Assembly (NCBI GenBank): GCA_946482615.1
Contig: CAMLSF010000129.1
Span: forward strand, 1-10,143
Length of the DNA stretch: 10,143 nucleotides
From: an uncultured Chromatiaceae bacterium
GTDB lineage: Bacteria > Pseudomonadota > Gammaproteobacteria > Enterobacterales > Alteromonadaceae
Direction: 5' to 3'
Part shown: positions 6,777-10,143 of the stretch, one piece after another
How positions within the stretch are numbered: the stretch's first letter is position 1
How the letters are laid out: each line of letters begins with the position of its first letter
The notes under the pieces: model-generated
What the model was told of the DNA's origin: nothing
The model's database searches: none
Seen by the model: only the letters and a program-made list of their open reading frames with translations
Made by a program: the position numbers and the translations under genes

Positions 6777-7505
6777 CTACTGATTCAACTCAGCGAAATA
6801 TTTCAGCTGCAACTGGCTAAATAACTCCGACTGTTTTACCTCCATCAGTGCTTTATTAAAACGCTCTGCGACTTCAGGGGTGCGGGCCAGCATATGGTAG
6901 TGATTGGGCTTAAAAAAACTCAGGACTTTCAGGCTGTGGTCCCTGGGGGCGGTTTGGCGGTAGTAGTGCCAGAAGATATTTCTGTCCATAACCAGCACGT
7001 CCACCCGGTTTTTTAGCAACAGTGCCGGCAGTTGATGTTGTTCTACCACTTCCAGATAACTGCTGCTTTTGCTGATGGCCGCAGCATATTCCGGGGGTAA
7101 AAACTGGCGGGCGTTTTGAAAGGCCATCACCCTAAGCCCCACCAAATCGTTCAGGCTTAAGATGTCTTTATATAAGTCCTGACGCACAATAAGAATATTC
7201 TGGTAGCTGATATAAGCTTGTGTCGCATAAAAACCCGGCGGGGAGCTGCGCTGTAAAGACACCATATCGGCCTGACCTTCGCTGAACAAATCCAACAACC
7301 TGCCGTTTGGGACATGAATAAACTGGCTGTCAAAGCCCATACGTTTCACCACAGCCCTAAGCAATTCCAGTTCATAACCGCTTTGGCTTTCCACTTTGAT
7401 GTAAGGTGGTTTTTCCACTCCGACTAAAAGTTGCAGCTGCTGCGCCTTTGCAGGAGCAGCCACTAAGGCAACCCAGATCATTCCCAGATACAGCAGTTGT
7501 TGCAT
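6777..7505 (-). CDS. Periplasmic solute-binding protein, family 3 type (orphan)
   Basis: This is a 242-residue precursor from ATG 7505. Residues 1-21 form a signal sequence that is hydrophobic but has no basic residue, ending APAKA before QQ. The mature part follows the family 3 extracellular solute-binding fold (SBP_bac_3, PF00497): LLVGVEKPPYIKVESQSGYELELLRAVVKR (27-54), then FSEGQADMVSLQRS (74-87), the second-lobe LNDLVGLRVMAF (118-129), and LLLKNRVDVLVMDR (162-175). Such proteins usually bind amino acids or similar small molecules, but no ABC permease or ATPase is adjacent, so the partner and ligand are unknown. I prefer ATG 7505 because GAAGGT precedes it with good spacing. The frame continues in phase to ATG 7607, which would add 34 residues and an unusually long leader. 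That longer start has only a weak ribosome site but cannot be excluded. Confidence 0.88.
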   Translation of the reverse strand: MQQLLYLGMIWVALVAAPAKAQQLQLLVGVEKPPYIKVESQSGYELELLRAVVKRMGFDSQFIHVPNGRLLDLFSEGQADMVSLQRSSPPGFYATQAYISYQNILIVRQDLYKDILSLNDLVGLRVMAFQNARQFLPPEYAAAISKSSSYLEVVEQHQLPALLLKNRVDVLVMDRNIFWHYYRQTAPRDHSLKVLSFFKPNHYHMLARTPEVAERFNKALMEVKQSELFSQLQLKYFAELNQ

Positions 7506-7611
7506 CAAACTTACCTTCGAAAGCCAGCTTCCAGCATAGGCCAGACTCTTGTTTAAACTCCAGTTTTTTCTTTGTGTGGCCTGGAAAATTGTCAGCCAGT
7601 TTTTCATAAAA

Positions 7612-7640
7612 CTTACATTTTAATTACTTCATTTTGTCAC
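7612..7640 (-). promoter_or_regulatory. Candidate promoter of the solute-binding protein gene
   Basis: On the minus strand GTGACA (reverse of 7635-7640) lies 17 bases before TGTAAG (reverse of 7612-7617). The -35 is good (five of six) and the -10 moderate (four of six). Transcription would begin near 7605, at or past ATG 7607, which favours the start at 7505 with a leader of about 100 bases. Confidence 0.35.
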
Positions 7641-7662
7641 CAGCCTTTCACTGCGCTGTCAT
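7634..7662 (+). promoter_or_regulatory. Candidate promoter of the TonB-dependent receptor gene
   Basis: TTGTCA (7634-7639) and TGTCAT (7657-7662) are 17 bases apart. The -35 matches five of six and the -10 four of six. The -35 overlaps the opposing -35 of the solute-binding protein gene almost exactly, so the two promoters would be back to back. AATAAT at 7676-7681 is an alternative -10 without a good -35. I found no Fur box. Confidence 0.3.
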
Positions 7663-7710
7663 CAGACCTCTCCAGAATAATGGCGTTTTCTTCAATTCAA
7701 ACAACAAAAT

Positions 7711-7714
7711 GGAG
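7711..7714 (+). promoter_or_regulatory. Ribosome binding site that fixes the receptor start at GTG 7721
   Basis: GGAG is followed by a 6-base spacer and GTG at 7721. The upstream in-frame ATG at 7709 overlaps this site and has only AT-rich sequence before it with no ribosome site, so GTG 7721 is the better start. Confidence 0.65.
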
Positions 7715-7720
7715 TTCGAC

Positions 7721-10057
7721 GTGGCATTACATCACAAACATCTGCTCGCTTTGGCAGTAAGTTCAGCCTTAGGTTTATCGGCGCCTGTAGTCGCAGAAGA
7801 AGCTGCAGTTGCTGCAGCTGAAGAGCAGGAAGTAGAAGTTCTGGCCATTACCGGCAAACGTATCAGCTACGCCAATAACAGCACAGACGAAGCCATTAAA
7901 AATACCAAGGCCCCTATAGGCAACGTGCTGGATTTAGTCAGCCAGTTACCAGGTATCAGCGTAGGTCAGGGTGACGCTTTTGGTGGTGACGACTGGTCTA
8001 CCACCATCTCCATGCGCGGTTTTAACGTCAACCTGAACGAGCAACAACTGGGTATTACCATAGACGGTTTACCTAATGGCGGTTCAGGTTATGGCGGTGG
8101 CAGTAAAGCCAACCGTTACCTGGATACCGAAAACACAGCTTATGTAGAAGTAGGACAAGGTACCTCAGACATAGCATCAGCTTCTTTGGATGCGCTGGGT
8201 GGTACTTTAAACTTTGTGTCCAACAACCCGCTTGCTGAAGAAAACCTGTCGGTTGGTGTCACAGGTGGCGATCACAATGCCCGCCGTTATTACACCCGTT
8301 TTGATACAGGCCAAATCGGTGGCAATACCACAGCTTATGTCAGCTTATCTGACAGCTTTAACAACAGATGGATAGGTTCGGGCAGCAATGGTTTTACTGA
8401 CCGTCTGCATGGCGAAATAAAAACTGTGACTGAACTGGATAACACTACTATCACGGCACGTTTTTCTTACGACGACACGGAAGAAGACAACTACAACACC
8501 GTCTCTTTAGCGCAGTTTTTCGAAAACCCGGAATGGGATCGTCTGACCAACGTCTGGACAGGGAATCCGGATATAGATCAGAACTTTGCTGAAGTCTGGT
8601 CAACTTTGCGCGAAAACAGCTTTACCTATGTCAAAGTAGATACAGATTTAACCGACAGCCTGAATCTGACTGTAACGCCTTATGTGCATATGCAATCAGG
8701 CCGTGGCGACTGGATGCCGCCGTATCAGGTCTATGTCGAAGATGCAGCTGGCAACCGGGTTAGCCGTGGTACAGGCAATGGCAAATTAACGCCTTATTTG
8801 TATGTCAATGCCGCAGGTCAGCCTATTCTGGATCCGAATGCAGATTTAACAGGTGCGACCCGCGTCTCCTCCTACCGTCATACCCACTACGAAAAAGACC
8901 GTTACGGTTTAACGTCAGAGCTCAAATGGGCGATGGATAACCATGAATTGCGTTTAGGTGCCTGGCTGGAACAACAGGACCGCGACGAAAGCCGCGACTG
9001 GCACAATGTGATTGACCCGAAACAGTACCACTATTTCGACAATCAGCCGTACTGGGTGCATTACGACCGGACTTATGAAACTGATACGCAGAAAATTTAC
9101 CTGCAGGATCAAATCAGCTGGAATGACTTAACAGTCACTTTAGGTGTGAAGCAGTTTTATGTCGATGTCAGCCGCAAAGACAATATAGTGGCGGGCAACG
9201 AAGGCAAACTGGACAGTGATTCAGATTTATTACCAAGCCTGGGTTTTGTTTATCGCTTAAACGAAAGCTATGAAGTCTTTGGTGGCTACGCTGAAAACTT
9301 CAAAGCTATCAGCGATGCGATTTTAGAAACCGATCAGGATTTCGCTAATCTGGAAGCAGAAACTGCAGAAAACATCGACTTAGGTTTACGTTATTTCGGC
9401 GATGACTTAAGCCTGTCTTTGACTTATTACGATGTGCAGTTTGATAACCGTATCACCATGCTACAACCGGGAGCCAATGGCGGCCCGGACTACCTGAACG
9501 AGTTAGACGGCACTTATGTCAACGTGGGTGGTATTGAATCCAATGGTTTGGAAGCCAGCTTAAACTGGGAATTTATGCAAGGCTGGAGTATCTACAGTGC
9601 CTTCACCAGCAATAACGCAGAGTACAGCCAGACTATTAACTCTTTGGTTCTGGATGAAGACGGCAATGTAGTTAATGGCCCGGACGGCAAACCTCTGGTA
9701 AACCCGGCTGCTATTTTCGAAGGCAATAAGGTAGCAGGTTCACCTGAAACTATGCTGAGTTTGTCGTTGCGTTATCAGGGTGAAGCGTACCGTGCTGGTT
9801 TAACAGCCAAACGCACTGACACTTACTTTGGCGCTGCTTTAGGTGGCAATAAAGATGAAATCCCGGCTTCGACTGTGATGGATTTTTATGTCGGCTACAG
9901 CAAAGATTTGTCGTCAAAAGACATGTTTAAAGGCATAGATCTTTCGTTAGTGCTTAACAACTTAAACGACGAAGACTACTTAGCGGGCGGCCAGGAAGGC
10001 GCGTATTACTTAGGTGCAGAGCGCACAGCTACTGTGACGTTAAAACTGGATTTCTAA
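7721..10057 (+). CDS. TonB-dependent outer-membrane receptor
   Basis: This is a 778-residue precursor from GTG 7721. Residues 1-25 form a signal peptide (HHKH basic/polar start, hydrophobic LLALAVSSALGLS, cut near VVA). EVEVLAITG (37-45) is a likely TonB box, which contacts TonB in the energised complex with ExbB and ExbD. The plug domain spans about 58-168, with NVLDLVSQLPGISV, STTISMRGF, ITIDGLPNG, YVEVGQGTSD and the closing LGGTLNFVSNNP. The rest is a beta-barrel of alternating aromatic-rich strands ending in ATVTLKLDF, whose terminal Phe is the usual outer-membrane assembly signal. The ligand is not evident: siderophore, haem, vitamin or oligomer are all possible. No FecI/FecR-type signalling extension is present. 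It is divergent from a solute-binding protein gene and has its own terminator. Confidence 0.96.
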   Translation: MALHHKHLLALAVSSALGLSAPVVAEEAAVAAAEEQEVEVLAITGKRISYANNSTDEAIKNTKAPIGNVLDLVSQLPGISVGQGDAFGGDDWSTTISMRGFNVNLNEQQLGITIDGLPNGGSGYGGGSKANRYLDTENTAYVEVGQGTSDIASASLDALGGTLNFVSNNPLAEENLSVGVTGGDHNARRYYTRFDTGQIGGNTTAYVSLSDSFNNRWIGSGSNGFTDRLHGEIKTVTELDNTTITARFSYDDTEEDNYNTVSLAQFFENPEWDRLTNVWTGNPDIDQNFAEVWSTLRENSFTYVKVDTDLTDSLNLTVTPYVHMQSGRGDWMPPYQVYVEDAAGNRVSRGTGNGKLTPYLYVNAAGQPILDPNADLTGATRVSSYRHTHYEKDRYGLTSELKWAMDNHELRLGAWLEQQDRDESRDWHNVIDPKQYHYFDNQPYWVHYDRTYETDTQKIYLQDQISWNDLTVTLGVKQFYVDVSRKDNIVAGNEGKLDSDSDLLPSLGFVYRLNESYEVFGGYAENFKAISDAILETDQDFANLEAETAENIDLGLRYFGDDLSLSLTYYDVQFDNRITMLQPGANGGPDYLNELDGTYVNVGGIESNGLEASLNWEFMQGWSIYSAFTSNNAEYSQTINSLVLDEDGNVVNGPDGKPLVNPAAIFEGNKVAGSPETMLSLSLRYQGEAYRAGLTAKRTDTYFGAALGGNKDEIPASTVMDFYVGYSKDLSSKDMFKGIDLSLVLNNLNDEDYLAGGQEGAYYLGAERTATVTLKLDF

Positions 10058-10074
10058 GTGGATCCTGAGTCCGC

Positions 10075-10105
10075 AAAGCCGGAGCCTTAAAAGCTCCGGC
10101 TTTTT
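10075..10105 (+). terminator. Intrinsic terminator of the TonB-dependent receptor gene
   Basis: AAAGCCGGAGC pairs with GCTCCGGCTTT around a seven-base loop, with a T-run to 10105. The stem is GC-rich and begins 17 bases after the receptor stop. After it only 38 bases remain in the window, in which I see nothing identifiable. Confidence 0.95.
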
Positions 10106-10143
10106 ATTTTCTGTTGCAGAACTACTGCCATACCCTATGTAAA

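Overview
The window looks like a chromosomal stretch of a gammaproteobacterium. Gene content and protein style (many exported enzymes, a TonB-dependent receptor, an orphan periplasmic solute-binding protein, moderate GC) suggest an aquatic heterotroph of the Rheinheimera/Alishewanella type. That assignment is recall and inference, not a computed match. I see no tRNA, rRNA, CRISPR array, insertion sequence or phage gene.

Layout from left to right. (1) The 3' end of a plus-strand gene, probably an alpha/beta hydrolase, overlaps tail to tail with a minus-strand methyl-accepting chemotaxis protein. (2) A gene-free stretch of about 380 bases holds the chemoreceptor leader, with two short inverted repeats, and the promoter region of a secreted GH13 alpha-amylase. 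(3) The amylase converges on an AraC-family regulator. A perfect 11-bp stem lies between them. (4) The regulator is divergent from an exported S10 serine carboxypeptidase, and about 236 bases of possible control region separate them. (5) The peptidase ends at a strong bidirectional terminator shared with a minus-strand pair: an orphan solute-binding protein followed by a DUF1801 protein. (6) The solute-binding protein is divergent from a TonB-dependent outer-membrane receptor, which ends in a strong intrinsic terminator near the window edge.

The theme is sensing, breaking down and taking up nutrients. The amylase cuts starch-like glucans, the carboxypeptidase trims peptides in the envelope or outside the cell, the TonB receptor imports an unknown ligand, the solute-binding protein binds an unknown small molecule, and the chemoreceptor steers motility. 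Nothing shows that these genes form one pathway; they read as separate transcription units.

Several starts can be placed better than the longest open frame suggests: the amylase at ATG 2166, the AraC regulator at ATG 4500, the solute-binding protein probably at ATG 7505, and the TonB receptor at GTG 7721. I did not find a convincing undescribed system. The observations most worth a second look are the intergenic hairpins and the divergent AraC/S10 control region.
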